Positions 50,212-58,849 of a DNA stretch of 64,000 bases are shown in pieces (position 1 is the stretch's first letter; every line of letters begins with the position of its first letter). The DNA comes from Neobacillus niacini (GTDB lineage: Bacteria; Bacillota; Bacilli; Bacillales; Cytobacillaceae), in assembly GCF_000759675.1 (NCBI RefSeq), contig NZ_BAWM01000152.1:124001-188000 (forward strand). Reading direction: 5' to 3'. The notes below the pieces were generated by a model. The model was not told where the DNA came from, searched no databases, and saw only the letters and a list, made by a program, of their open reading frames with translations. A program made the translations under genes and the position numbers.

Positions 50212-50380
50212 TTTAACATCCTCCTTTTTCGTACGAACAAAAGCGATTTAATTACCGCCCTCATTACAATTATGTACAGTGTAAATATATCTTTTCAGAA
50301 TTTTTTTTGCAATGATTTAGACTCCCTCATTCATGAAAAAAGTTAACCTCCCCTTATGTTCGGAAGATTAACTTTTGCAC

Positions 50381-50863
50381 CTATATATCAAACTCTTGCT
50401 TAGGAGATTCGTTTTTTTTGGATTGCCCCGATCCCTGTTGCTCATTTTTCTTCGAGAACATTTGCTGAATCTTATCCACGGCTTGAGGTGCCATTTCTAA
50501 AATCTTCTCATAAAGATGGGTACTTTCGTCAAGATGAAGCATTTTTACTCCACTAGAATTAACAATTAAGAAAGCAATTGGAGTAATGGAGACTCCTCCA
50601 CCGCTACCCCCGCCGAAAGGAAGCTTTGATTGACCTTGACTTTGACCTTGTTCCTGCTGACCCTTCGATTGCTGCGAAGAACCACCCTCTAGTTTAAACT
50701 CGCTTCCACCTGCAGCAAATCCAAAGCCAACTTTCGAGACGGTAAGAATGACGCTGCCATCAGGAGTTTCAACAGGATCACCAATGATCGTATTAACGTC
50801 GATCATTTCTTTTAAACTTTCCATTGCAGTTGTCATTAAACCTTGAATTGGATGTTCAGACAT
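50381..50863 (-). CDS. ytfJ: GerW family sporulation protein YtfJ
   Basis: 160 residues. N-terminal MEDI-like start HPIQGLMTTAMESLKEMIDVNTIIGDPVETPDGSVILTVSKVGFGFAAGG, a low-complexity Gln/Gly linker, GGGSGGGVSITPIAFLIV core, and a Lys/Gln-rich tail. Matches the Spore_YtfJ family; B. subtilis YtfJ (GerW) is needed for normal alanine germination/lysozyme resistance. It starts 17 nt after the DUF2953 gene; AGAGGAGG ribosome site. Confidence 0.92.
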   Translation of the reverse strand: MSEHPIQGLMTTAMESLKEMIDVNTIIGDPVETPDGSVILTVSKVGFGFAAGGSEFKLEGGSSQQSKGQQEQGQSQGQSKLPFGGGSGGGVSITPIAFLIVNSSGVKMLHLDESTHLYEKILEMAPQAVDKIQQMFSKKNEQQGSGQSKKNESPKQEFDI

Positions 50864-50880
50864 GGCTGTTTCCTCCTCTT

Positions 50881-51582
50881 TTACACAGTTTTAGTTTTTT
50901 CCTTCGAATAGGCAGTATTCATTTTGAGATTCGGGCGTCCGCCCTTCCAGAATTTAATAAGTTTTAATCCTGCTAAAATAGCATACCCGATACGAAACTG
51001 AAAAATACATGTGATTCTGGTTTGAATGATCGCCAATTGAAAATGGGGCGTTACCGATAATATCGGCATTTCCTTCATCCTTAAAAAGTTACTGAGCATA
51101 CCCACGATACTCCCTTTAATGGTCCAAAGTACACCGGTAATGATGCCTGTATGTGCAGCATCACCTACTCCAACTAATGAATGCCATTCGAAATGCTTAA
51201 TTATCGTTTTTTTCAAAAATTTACGAACGATGACACTCATATGAAAAACATGCTGCATCAATTCTCTTGCGTTGGTTAATTTTGTCATAATATAATCCTC
51301 TGTAATTTGTTCTACCTTTGTTTGGGATGTATATACGTTTGAATCTCCCATTTGAGTATTTCCCTTTACGACAATACTCGGCGAATTATCATCAATTTTT
51401 ATTAGTGGGATATTCACTTTATATTTAATTAATCCAAACCAGATTCTAAACTCTATTTTTAAATCATCACTGTCATTATGATGAAAATAATTAAGACAGA
51501 TTGTTAATTTCGAAAAAATGATTAGTAGAATTAGTAAAATAATTATGATGAGTGCTGTGTACAGCCAAACCAATTTTTTCAC
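50881..51582 (-). CDS. ytfI: DUF2953 family protein YtfI
   Basis: 233 residues. N-terminal membrane helix (YTALIIIILLILLIIFSKLTI), a segment resembling the DUF2953 pattern (RIWFGLIKYKVNIPLIKI; WHSLVGVGDAAHTGIITGVLWTIKGSIVGML), and a basic end. Predicted forespore/mother-cell membrane partner of YtfJ; function unknown. Start GTG 51582 is close to the AAAGGG site; TTG 51573 has better spacing. Confidence 0.85.
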   Translation of the reverse strand: MKKLVWLYTALIIIILLILLIIFSKLTICLNYFHHNDSDDLKIEFRIWFGLIKYKVNIPLIKIDDNSPSIVVKGNTQMGDSNVYTSQTKVEQITEDYIMTKLTNARELMQHVFHMSVIVRKFLKKTIIKHFEWHSLVGVGDAAHTGIITGVLWTIKGSIVGMLSNFLRMKEMPILSVTPHFQLAIIQTRITCIFQFRIGYAILAGLKLIKFWKGGRPNLKMNTAYSKEKTKTV

Positions 51583-51657
51583 ACCCTTTCAGCCTATTAG
51601 TATCACCTTAAGAGAAAAAAATAAACCCGCTAACGAGTCGTTAGCGGATCTTGAGTT

Positions 51658-52203
51658 TTATCGTTCGACATGGACAACAGAGGTGTCTGTAAATAGGTCG
51701 TGTAGACCTTGTTTCTTTGGCAAAAAAGCAACAAGGATATATCCTACAACCACTGTTGCAGAGATAAATCGACCAATCCATTCTCTAAAAAGAATTGTTC
51801 CCCATGATAATTTTTCACTCTTCAAATCAATTACTCTTATCCCAAATACCATTTTCCCAAGTGTTTGATTAAAATACTTTGTCATTAACACAAAATATAA
51901 ATAAAATATGATTGCTGAAGCTATAGAAATAGGGGCAAACATATTAAATTCTAGTAACGGAATCTCAAGCATTCGAAATAGAGGCTTAACAATTAACCGC
52001 TCAATACTCCCTATAACAATCAAATCTAGCAGGTATGCCCAGAACCGCATCCAAAAACCAGCATACCGAATAGAGTTTTTATCAAGGTCATAAGTTGAAG
52101 TGGTAGAAAATTGCTCTTCATTTGGTACCAAATTTTCCTCAGCAATAGTTGTGCCTATGGTTTCTTCTGACTGAGTTAAGCTTTTTTGATTTTCATTTTC
52201 CAT
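51658..52203 (-). CDS. yteJ: RDD family membrane protein YteJ
   Basis: 181 residues; an acidic N-terminal 50 residues, then an RDD domain (YAGFWMRFWAYLLDLIVIGSIERLI, with R, D and D at the expected places) and three membrane helices, ending with LFREWIGRFISATVVVGYILVAFLPKKQGLHDLFTDTSVV. Co-oriented, 12 nt after sppA, as in Bacillus, where the pair YteJ-SppA acts against cationic peptides and lantibiotics. Confidence 0.9.
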   Translation of the reverse strand: MENENQKSLTQSEETIGTTIAEENLVPNEEQFSTTSTYDLDKNSIRYAGFWMRFWAYLLDLIVIGSIERLIVKPLFRMLEIPLLEFNMFAPISIASAIIFYLYFVLMTKYFNQTLGKMVFGIRVIDLKSEKLSWGTILFREWIGRFISATVVVGYILVAFLPKKQGLHDLFTDTSVVHVER

Positions 52204-52215
52204 TTGTTGTCCCCC

Positions 52216-53226
52216 CTACTCTGCATATAGATACATTAGACGCGGAGAATTAGGTCTTGATAAAATTTCCATAAGTCCAGCCATCTCACTATCAGCTCCG
52301 ATTAATTTTTGGACCTTTAAATTTAGCAGGGAACCAAATCCAATTGCATCAGTGTAGCGGACAACCTTAGCATCTTTTAACTTCTCCTCTTCCATCATCT
52401 GCTCGATCACATCTTCTAGGTACCCAAAACCATCAATTAAGTTTAGCTCTTTCGCTTGTCTTCCATCGTATATTCTTCCATCGGCTATCTTTTTCACCTG
52501 ATCAGTTGTCATATTTCTGCCTTCTGAAATTACCTTAACAAACCCCTCATAAGAGTTGTCGATCATTTTTTGAAGGATTTGCCGTTCTTCTTCTGTCATT
52601 TGACGGGTTGGGCTCATGATATCTTTATATTGACCGCTTTTGATGGTTACAAAATCCACCCCATACTTATCAGCCAATCCTTCATAATTAATTCCTTGCA
52701 TGATTACTCCAAGAGAACCTGTAAGAGTTTCTTCGCTTGCATAAATCTTTTTAGCAGGAGCAGCAATATAATAACCACCAGAGGCTGCCATGGAGCCCAT
52801 TGAAACATAAACTGGTTTCTTTGTCTCCTTTTGAATTTCTACTAATTTATCATGAATTTCAGCACTTTCGACTACACCGCCACCAGGAGAGTTAACCTTA
52901 AGAATAACCCCTTTAATGGTATCATCATCTTTTATGTAATCTAATTTTTTCATAAATCCTTGATGATTGTATCCAGCAGCTTGAAATAAAGACTCTGCAT
53001 CAGTTGTGTCCTGAATAACACCATCAACGTCCAGAACCACAATCTTTTTCATTTCATTTCCTTCTTGCACAATTTCCTCTGTAAAAGGCTGCTCCGTTGC
53101 TGCTAAAAGCTCACTTATATCGGTTTCAACACCCTTAAAAGCAAATGCAGATAAAAAATTAATCATGACAGATACAAAAAATAATGCCGCTGCAATTCCA
53201 AGAGCTGCCCAGCGTTTCCCATTCAT
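52216..53226 (-). CDS. sppA: Signal peptide peptidase SppA
   Basis: 336-residue S49 serine protease with one N-terminal membrane anchor (WAALGIAAALFFVSVMINFL). Catalytic Ser in GSMAASGGYYIAAPA (about 147) and Lys in KSGQYKDIMSP (about 199), a Ser/Lys dyad. Degrades leftover signal peptides and misfolded membrane proteins. ATG 53226 has AGGAGGA 8 nt upstream. Divergent from nadK2. Confidence 0.95.
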   Translation of the reverse strand: MNGKRWAALGIAAALFFVSVMINFLSAFAFKGVETDISELLAATEQPFTEEIVQEGNEMKKIVVLDVDGVIQDTTDAESLFQAAGYNHQGFMKKLDYIKDDDTIKGVILKVNSPGGGVVESAEIHDKLVEIQKETKKPVYVSMGSMAASGGYYIAAPAKKIYASEETLTGSLGVIMQGINYEGLADKYGVDFVTIKSGQYKDIMSPTRQMTEEERQILQKMIDNSYEGFVKVISEGRNMTTDQVKKIADGRIYDGRQAKELNLIDGFGYLEDVIEQMMEEEKLKDAKVVRYTDAIGFGSLLNLKVQKLIGADSEMAGLMEILSRPNSPRLMYLYAE

Positions 53227-53384
53227 GTAGAGAATCCTCCTATAATTCATATTAATTTCACTTACATAATTTAATATTGTTTCAAAATAATGCTAAAATT
53301 AAAGCAGACTATCTAAGTTTATCAAAAAATAAAAGCTTCATGAGTATTTTTTTCAAAATTTACAACCAAAATTTGGAGGGTATT

Positions 53385-54203
53385 ATGACAAATAGACGTA
53401 ATATTTACTTTTATCATCATTTAGATAAAGAAATGCTGGAAAAAGTCGGCAATTTAGATGAGTCCGCACAGCAGTACGGTTTAACGATTGTAAATGACCA
53501 CCGCAACGCCAATATTATTGCAAGCATCGGTGATGATGGTACTTTCCTTCAGGCTGTCAGGAAGACCGGTTTTCGTGATGATGTACTTTATGGTGGTATC
53601 ACAACAAAGGATAGTTTGAGTATGTATTGTGATTTCAAAATTAATGATTCCTCAAAAATGGTTGAGGCTGTTTCTAAAGTTGAGGCTGTTTCCAATGAGG
53701 ATTTAAAGGTACGTCGTTATCCTATTATCGAAGTAATGGTAGACGGTCAAGGGATATTTCCATGCCTGAATGAGTTTAGTATTCGCTCATCCATCATTAA
53801 AACACTTGAATTAGATATTTTTATTGATGATCTACATTTTGAAACCTTTCGTGGAGATGGATTAATTGTCGCTACACCAACAGGTAGTACAGCTTACAAT
53901 AAATCCGTTAATGGCGCAGTAGTAGACCCGTTAATACCGTGTATGCAGGTGAGTGAGGTTGCGTCTATTAATAATAACAAGTATCGTACATTGGGTGCTC
54001 CGTTTGTTATAGGGGGTAACCGTGCCCTTACACTGAAGGTTATTTCCGAAGGCAATGCGCATCCTACAATGGGCTTAGATAATGAGGCAATCAGCATTCG
54101 CCATGTTGATAAAATTCAAATTAGACTCAGTGATAAAAAAATCAAAACCCTAAAACTAAAAGACAATTCCTTCTGGGAAAAAGTTAAGAGGACTTTTTTA
54201 TAA
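53385..54203 (+). CDS. nadK2: NAD kinase (NadK2 / YtdI type)
   Basis: 272 residues. ATP-NAD kinase: IIASIGDDGTFLQAVRKTGF, NEFSIRSS, and TPTGSTAYNKSVNGAVVDP. The usual GGDG motif reads GDDG (a Gly to Asp change), and the following GxxTxxxLGxYTDF region reads GITTKDSLSMYCDF. A 6-codon tandem duplication (VEAVSK VEAVSN) is encoded at 53661-53696. ATG 53385 has GGAGGG upstream; earlier in-frame starts lack a ribosome site. It makes NADP; activity of this variant is not assured. Confidence 0.9.
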   Translation: MTNRRNIYFYHHLDKEMLEKVGNLDESAQQYGLTIVNDHRNANIIASIGDDGTFLQAVRKTGFRDDVLYGGITTKDSLSMYCDFKINDSSKMVEAVSKVEAVSNEDLKVRRYPIIEVMVDGQGIFPCLNEFSIRSSIIKTLELDIFIDDLHFETFRGDGLIVATPTGSTAYNKSVNGAVVDPLIPCMQVSEVASINNNKYRTLGAPFVIGGNRALTLKVISEGNAHPTMGLDNEAISIRHVDKIQIRLSDKKIKTLKLKDNSFWEKVKRTFL

Positions 54204-54205
54204 GG

Positions 54206-54241
54206 TAAAAAAGGCTGTCGAAAATTACGACAGCCTTTTTT
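54206..54241. terminator. Bidirectional terminator between nadK2 and the acyl-CoA synthetase
   Basis: 14-bp perfect stem AAAAAAGGCTGTCG/CGACAGCCTTTTTT. Confidence 0.93.
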
Positions 54242-54247
54242 GCCTTA

Positions 54248-55831
54248 CTATTGTTTAATGGATTGTAATTCTTGTTGGCGAAGTTCAATTCGACGAATTT
54301 TACCTGAAGTTGTTTTTGGCAGTTCAGACAAGTATTCGATTTTTCTTGGATATTTATAAGGTGCAGTGAGTGTTTTAACATGCTCTTGAAGATTTTTTGT
54401 TAATTCAGGGTCATTTGCATCGACATCCTCTTTTAACACGACAAAAGCCTTTACAATAAAGCCGCGAATTTCATCAGGACTAGCCACAACCGCACATTCT
54501 TTTACAAATGGATGTTTTACAAGTGCATCCTCTACTTCGAAAGGACCAATGGTATAGCCTGAGCTGATAATGATATCATCACCGCGGCCTTCAAACCAAA
54601 AGTATCCATCTTCATCTCTTTTTGCCTTATCTCCTGTTATATAATAATCACCACGGAATTGCATGGCTGTTCTTTCTGGATCCTTATAATAATTTTTAAA
54701 TAAGGCTGGTGTTTCCACGTGCACTGCAATGTCCCCAACCTCGCCTACTGAACAGATTTCACCATCTTCATTAATGATTTCTACCCGATTGCCTGGAGTT
54801 GGTTTTCCCATTGAACCAGATTTTAACTCCATTCCTTTTGTTATGCCAACCAGCAAGGTATTTTCTGTTTGCCCATAGCCGTCACGGACATCAATATTAA
54901 AATGTCTCCTAAAAGTATCAATAACCTCACGATTAAGTGGTTCCCCAGCGGATACTGCACTATGAAGATGAGGTAATTTGTATTCACCTAGGTTCTCTAC
55001 TTTTGCCATTATCCGATATTCTGTTGGCGTACAGCAAAGGACATTAACGGAATATTTCTCTAGCAAGCTTAAATATTTTTGTGGCTCAAACTTGCCATTA
55101 TATACTAGCCCTGTTCCTCCTGAACCAAGCACAGATAAAAATGGACTCCATATCCACTTTTGCCAGCCAGGCGCCGCCGTAGCCCAAACTGTATCACCAT
55201 CTTCAATACATAGCCATTTTGGTGCAGCTGTTTTTAAATGTGCGAATGCCCATCCGTGTGTATGTACAACCCCTTTTGGATTACCGGTTGTTCCTGATGT
55301 ATAGGATAAAAACGCCATATCTTCACGGAGTGTGTCAGCAAGTTCGAAATCTTGTGAAGCCGCTTTCATCTCTTCTTCTAAATAAATCCAGCTTTCCTGC
55401 TTTTCTCCAACCGAAAACTTCACAAGTGGTTGCGGACTTGTAATATTTTCAAATTGAACGACAAACGGGTAATAACTGACTACCGCTTTTACATCCCCAT
55501 GTGAAATACGATATTGCAGGTCCTTTTCTCGCAGCATTTCTGAGCTTGGAATGACAACGAGTCCAGCTTTTAAAGCCGCTAAGTAAACAACATACGCTTC
55601 AATTAGTCTTGGAATGATAACAAGGACAACATCGCCTTTTTTAAGACCATTTTGTGTAAAAACATTTCCCGCTTGGTTCACCCTTTTTAATAATTCTTCA
55701 TATGTAACCTGTTTTGTTTCACCTAATTCATTTTCCCATTTTAATGCTAATCTTTTTGGATCTTTTGCAAATTGTTCAACTTCCGATACAAGATTATACT
55801 TTTCTGGTGCAATAAATTCTTCGCGGTTCAT
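54248..55831 (-). CDS. AMP-dependent acyl-CoA synthetase (YtcI/AcsM-like)
   Basis: 527 residues. AMP-binding motif LSYTSGTTGNPKGVVHTHGWAF (about residues 170-191), YGQTENTLLVG, GDIAVHVETP, YYITGDKAKRDEDGYFWFEGRGDDIIISSGYTIGPFEVE, and the catalytic Lys in LPKTTSGKIRRIELR. Size and pattern fit the medium-chain/acetate-type synthetases; equivalent to YtcI by position. Substrate chain length unknown. ATG 55831 has GAGGGGGAG upstream. Confidence 0.92.
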   Translation of the reverse strand: MNREEFIAPEKYNLVSEVEQFAKDPKRLALKWENELGETKQVTYEELLKRVNQAGNVFTQNGLKKGDVVLVIIPRLIEAYVVYLAALKAGLVVIPSSEMLREKDLQYRISHGDVKAVVSYYPFVVQFENITSPQPLVKFSVGEKQESWIYLEEEMKAASQDFELADTLREDMAFLSYTSGTTGNPKGVVHTHGWAFAHLKTAAPKWLCIEDGDTVWATAAPGWQKWIWSPFLSVLGSGGTGLVYNGKFEPQKYLSLLEKYSVNVLCCTPTEYRIMAKVENLGEYKLPHLHSAVSAGEPLNREVIDTFRRHFNIDVRDGYGQTENTLLVGITKGMELKSGSMGKPTPGNRVEIINEDGEICSVGEVGDIAVHVETPALFKNYYKDPERTAMQFRGDYYITGDKAKRDEDGYFWFEGRGDDIIISSGYTIGPFEVEDALVKHPFVKECAVVASPDEIRGFIVKAFVVLKEDVDANDPELTKNLQEHVKTLTAPYKYPRKIEYLSELPKTTSGKIRRIELRQQELQSIKQ

Positions 55832-55937
55832 GTTTCTCCCCCTCATTCGAAATAAATACTTCATCACAAATATTATTATACAAAATTATTCAAAAATTTA
55901 AAATTATTATATTAAAAAAAATACTTTTACAAATTAA

Positions 55938-55968
55938 AAAAAGAGTGGGAAAAATCCCACTCTCTGTA
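55938..55968 (-). terminator. Terminator of the SASP gene
   Basis: AGAGTGGGA/TCCCACTCT stem and TTTTTTTAATTTG on the minus strand. Confidence 0.9.
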
Positions 55969-55984
55969 GCCATCTTATTCATTT

Positions 55985-56191
55985 TTATCGTGAAAATCCG
56001 CCGCCTAATTGAGACTCAGCCATTGCGACTAAACGCTTAGTGATTTCACCACCAACAGAACCGTTAGCGCGTGAAGTAGTATCCCCACCAAGTTGTACAC
56101 CAAATTCAGTAGCAATTTCGTATTTCATTTGAGAAAGAGCTTGCTCTACACCAGGTACAAGTAATTGATTTGAGTTGTTGTTATTAGCCAT
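55985..56191 (-). CDS. sspA: Alpha/beta-type small acid-soluble spore protein
   Basis: 68 residues. LLVPGVEQALSQMKYEIATEFGVQLGGDTTSRANGSVGGEITKRLVAMAESQLGG contains both family motifs; the GPR protease site is TEFGV. Saturates and shields spore DNA and is a nutrient reserve at germination. Position before thiI matches B. subtilis sspA. ATG has AAGGAGGTG upstream. Forespore promoter visible upstream. Confidence 0.96.
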   Translation of the reverse strand: MANNNNSNQLLVPGVEQALSQMKYEIATEFGVQLGGDTTSRANGSVGGEITKRLVAMAESQLGGGFSR

Positions 56192-56214
56192 GTGATATCA
56201 CCTCCTTGTGAGTA

Positions 56215-56244
56215 TAGAATGTGTAGAATCACATGGCTATATTC
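56215..56244 (-). promoter_or_regulatory. Sigma-G promoter of sspA
   Basis: Minus strand -35 GAATA (56240-56244), 18-bp spacer, -10 CATTCTA (56215-56221), matching the GnATR and CATnnTA sigma-G/F pattern. Confidence 0.75.
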
Positions 56245-56293
56245 CATTTTAAAATTGGTAATTGTTCACAAATATTTAACAAATTCTTTAGAA

Positions 56294-57499
56294 TTAAAAT
56301 AAATCATCGAATTCTGAGCCTGGTTTGCTGTCGGGTTTAATTGTAAGTGTTTCTGTTCCCTGGATGGCTTCCTGAATCAAATGTTCAAAATCAAAGAAAC
56401 TTTCGTAGTGCATGACTTTTTCCCTTTTCGGCTTTGTTTTTGGTGAAGAAGGAACAAAAATCGTACAGCAATCCTCAAAAGGTCTTATAGAAATATCATA
56501 GGTATCAATGTCTTTGGCTATTTTAATAATATCATTTTTGTCCATTGTCAGTAGTGGCCTTAGGATAGGCGTATTCGTTACTTCATTGATTGCGAACATG
56601 CTTTCCAATGTTTGACTGGCAACCTGCCCAAGATTATCTCCGGTAATAATTGCAAGAGCTTCCTGTTTTTTTCTAATCTCATCAGTAATTCGAAGCATGA
56701 ATCTTCTTGTCGATGTCATCGAATAATTTTCAGGAATTTGTTCTTTTATTGTTTGCTGTATGGCAGTAAACGGGACAATATGAAGCTTCATTGAGCCAAA
56801 AATTTCAGCTTGCTTTTTGGCTAAATCAATTACTTTCTCCTTGGATCTTTCACTTGTATATGGTGGACTAAAAAAATGCACAGCTTCTATTTCTACCCCG
56901 CGTTTCATGGTCAAATAGCCTGCTACCGGACTATCAATTCCTCCTGAGAGCATTAACATCGCTTTTCCACTTGAACCAACAGGTAACCCGCCTGCACCTA
57001 AAATGTTCTCACATGACATATAAATTGCGTCACTTCGAACCTCAATTTTTAAATTAATATCTGGATTTTTCACATCAACCTTTATTCCAGGGATATTTTC
57101 TAAAATATGACCACCAAAAGTATGGTTGATACCCTCAGTATCCAATTCAAAAGATTTATCAGACCGTTTAGGAGTTATTTTAAAGGTTTGCCCCTCTTTG
57201 TATAGTCTTTTAACTAATGAAAGTGCAGCAACTTTCATTTGTTCAATATCCCTCTTCACTTTTATCGCAGGACTAAAGGATTGGATACCAAATATATTTT
57301 TTAATGCCTTATTGATTTCTTGGGCATTCTCACCATTTAATAATACATACATTCGATCTCGCTCAGCCCGTATTTTAATCTTTGGAAAGGGAGCCAGCGC
57401 AATTCGAACACTCTTCCGTAACTTGTCTACAAACTTATTTCGATTCCTGCCTTTGGTGGAGATTTCACCATAGCGAATCAGTATATGATCATAATTCAT
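56294..57499 (-). CDS. thiI: tRNA 4-thiouridine synthase / thiazole sulfur carrier ThiI
   Basis: 401 residues: ferredoxin-like N-terminal region (IRYGEISTKGRNRNKF), THUMP domain (about 60-165), and PP-loop ATPase (MLMLSGGIDSPVAGYLTMKRG). No C-terminal rhodanese domain, as usual in Firmicutes. Receives sulfur from the cysteine desulfurase encoded 1 nt upstream (nifZ) and modifies U8 of tRNA. The two genes are practically fused in one operon. Confidence 0.96.
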   Translation of the reverse strand: MNYDHILIRYGEISTKGRNRNKFVDKLRKSVRIALAPFPKIKIRAERDRMYVLLNGENAQEINKALKNIFGIQSFSPAIKVKRDIEQMKVAALSLVKRLYKEGQTFKITPKRSDKSFELDTEGINHTFGGHILENIPGIKVDVKNPDINLKIEVRSDAIYMSCENILGAGGLPVGSSGKAMLMLSGGIDSPVAGYLTMKRGVEIEAVHFFSPPYTSERSKEKVIDLAKKQAEIFGSMKLHIVPFTAIQQTIKEQIPENYSMTSTRRFMLRITDEIRKKQEALAIITGDNLGQVASQTLESMFAINEVTNTPILRPLLTMDKNDIIKIAKDIDTYDISIRPFEDCCTIFVPSSPKTKPKREKVMHYESFFDFEHLIQEAIQGTETLTIKPDSKPGSEFDDLF

Positions 57500-57500
57500 A

Positions 57501-58643
57501 TTATTTCATAACCTTTCTTAATTGTTTGGCAGCTTCTTCGATTGCCACAATTACTTTTTCTGCCTCATCTTCAGTATTATCATACGATAAGCTTATTCTA
57601 AAAGCACTGTCAGCCAAATCATCAGGAACCCCCATCGCTAAGAGTGTCTGACTTGGTAATTGTTTCTTAGAAGAACAGGCACTTGTTGTCGATAAATAGA
57701 TTCCTTTTTGCTCTAAAGTATGAATTAAAACTTCTGCTTTAACTCCTTTGATTGAAAAGTTTAGAATATGGGGGGCAGAATTTTCTAGCGGCGTATTGAT
57801 CGAAAGGTCATCTATCCTGCTTAACCCTGTTCTTAAAAGTGATTTAACCCGTTTCATTCTTTCTAAATCTAATTCACTTCTAGCTAACGTCATCCTTAGA
57901 GCCTTTGCCATAGCGACAGCACCTGCTACATTTTCCGTACCACTTCTAACTTTCCATTCTTGGTTTCCGCCCGAAAGGAGCGGGTCCAATCTAACACCTT
58001 CTCTAATAAAAAGCGCACCAGTCCCCTTTAATCCATGAAACTTATGTGCTGAAAATGAACATAAATCCACACCATTTTCAATTAAATTTACTGGAACTTT
58101 TCCGACCGCTTGTACAGCATCTACATGAAAGAGAATGGTCGGATAATGCTTCAAGAGTTTTCCAATTTCTGCAATTGGCTGTATGGTCCCGACCTCGTTA
58201 TTTACCTGCATAACCGAAACAAGTATTGTATTCTTTTGTATAGAAGCTTTTACATCCTCTAAATTAACTCTTCCAGTATGGTCAGCTGGTAGATACGTAA
58301 TGTCGAATCCTAGCATTTTTAACTGTTCCATTGCCCCGCGAACAGATGGGTGCTCAACACTAGATAGAATCAAGTGTCTCCCTTTATTTTTATGTAACAT
58401 CGCTGTTCCTTTAATAGCTAAATTATTACTTTCTGTACCACCAGAGGTAAAATATATCTCTGTTGGTTTTACAGATAGAAGGTTAGCTACTTGTGAACGC
58501 GCCTGTGTGAGAAGTTTTTCAGCTTCCAGCCCTAAGCCATGCAGGGAAGATGGATTGCCAAAAAATTCACTAGAAACCTTCACAAAAGAGTCTAAAACCT
58601 CCTTAAAAGGTCTGGTTGTCGCACTATTATCAAAATAAATCAT
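57501..58643 (-). CDS. nifZ: Cysteine desulfurase NifZ (IscS-like)
   Basis: 380 residues, class V aminotransferase fold. PLP Lys in SFSAHKFHGLKGTGAL, PLP-phosphate region GGTESNNLAI, and the sulfur-accepting Cys in STTSACSSKKQLPS. In B. subtilis NifZ supplies sulfur to ThiI for 4-thiouridine; its position next to thiI agrees. Likely heads the operon. ATG 58643 has AGGTG-type site. Confidence 0.95.
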   Translation of the reverse strand: MIYFDNSATTRPFKEVLDSFVKVSSEFFGNPSSLHGLGLEAEKLLTQARSQVANLLSVKPTEIYFTSGGTESNNLAIKGTAMLHKNKGRHLILSSVEHPSVRGAMEQLKMLGFDITYLPADHTGRVNLEDVKASIQKNTILVSVMQVNNEVGTIQPIAEIGKLLKHYPTILFHVDAVQAVGKVPVNLIENGVDLCSFSAHKFHGLKGTGALFIREGVRLDPLLSGGNQEWKVRSGTENVAGAVAMAKALRMTLARSELDLERMKRVKSLLRTGLSRIDDLSINTPLENSAPHILNFSIKGVKAEVLIHTLEQKGIYLSTTSACSSKKQLPSQTLLAMGVPDDLADSAFRISLSYDNTEDEAEKVIVAIEEAAKQLRKVMK

Positions 58644-58713
58644 CTTTTAAACACCTCACCTTTGCAGGACTAAATCTTACCACAAACTTAATCAATTGAA
58701 AAAGGTTTGTGGA

Positions 58714-58796
58714 TGGCTTTGTTAAACAATACTGTTGATTTCCACTCCAGGCGCTTCGCGTTCCGCTCCAATTAACAATGAGCTTTAACAAAGCCA
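58714..58796. repeat. MITE-like repeat, short copy (copy 3)
   Basis: 83 bp with perfect 13-bp terminal inverted repeats TGGCTTTGTTAAA (58714-58726) and TTTAACAAAGCCA (58784-58796). The inner part TGTTGATTTCCACTCCAGGCGCTTCGC matches the long copy at 29107. It is internally deleted, and lies where B. subtilis carries braB between nifZ and ezrA. Confidence 0.8.
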
Positions 58797-58800
58797 AACA

Positions 58801-58846
58801 AATAAAAACCGATTCACCATTTTTTGGCGGAATCGGTTTTTATTTT
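58801..58846 (-). terminator. Terminator of ezrA
   Basis: AAAAACCGATTC (58804-58815) with GAATCGGTTTTT (58830-58841), flanked by T-tracts on the minus strand. Confidence 0.9.
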
Positions 58847-58849
58847 TTA

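Noticed and set aside
53277..53384. N-terminal extension of NadK2
   Set aside because: A 36-codon longer reading has no ribosome site; GGAGGG directly precedes ATG 53385, which matches the family start.
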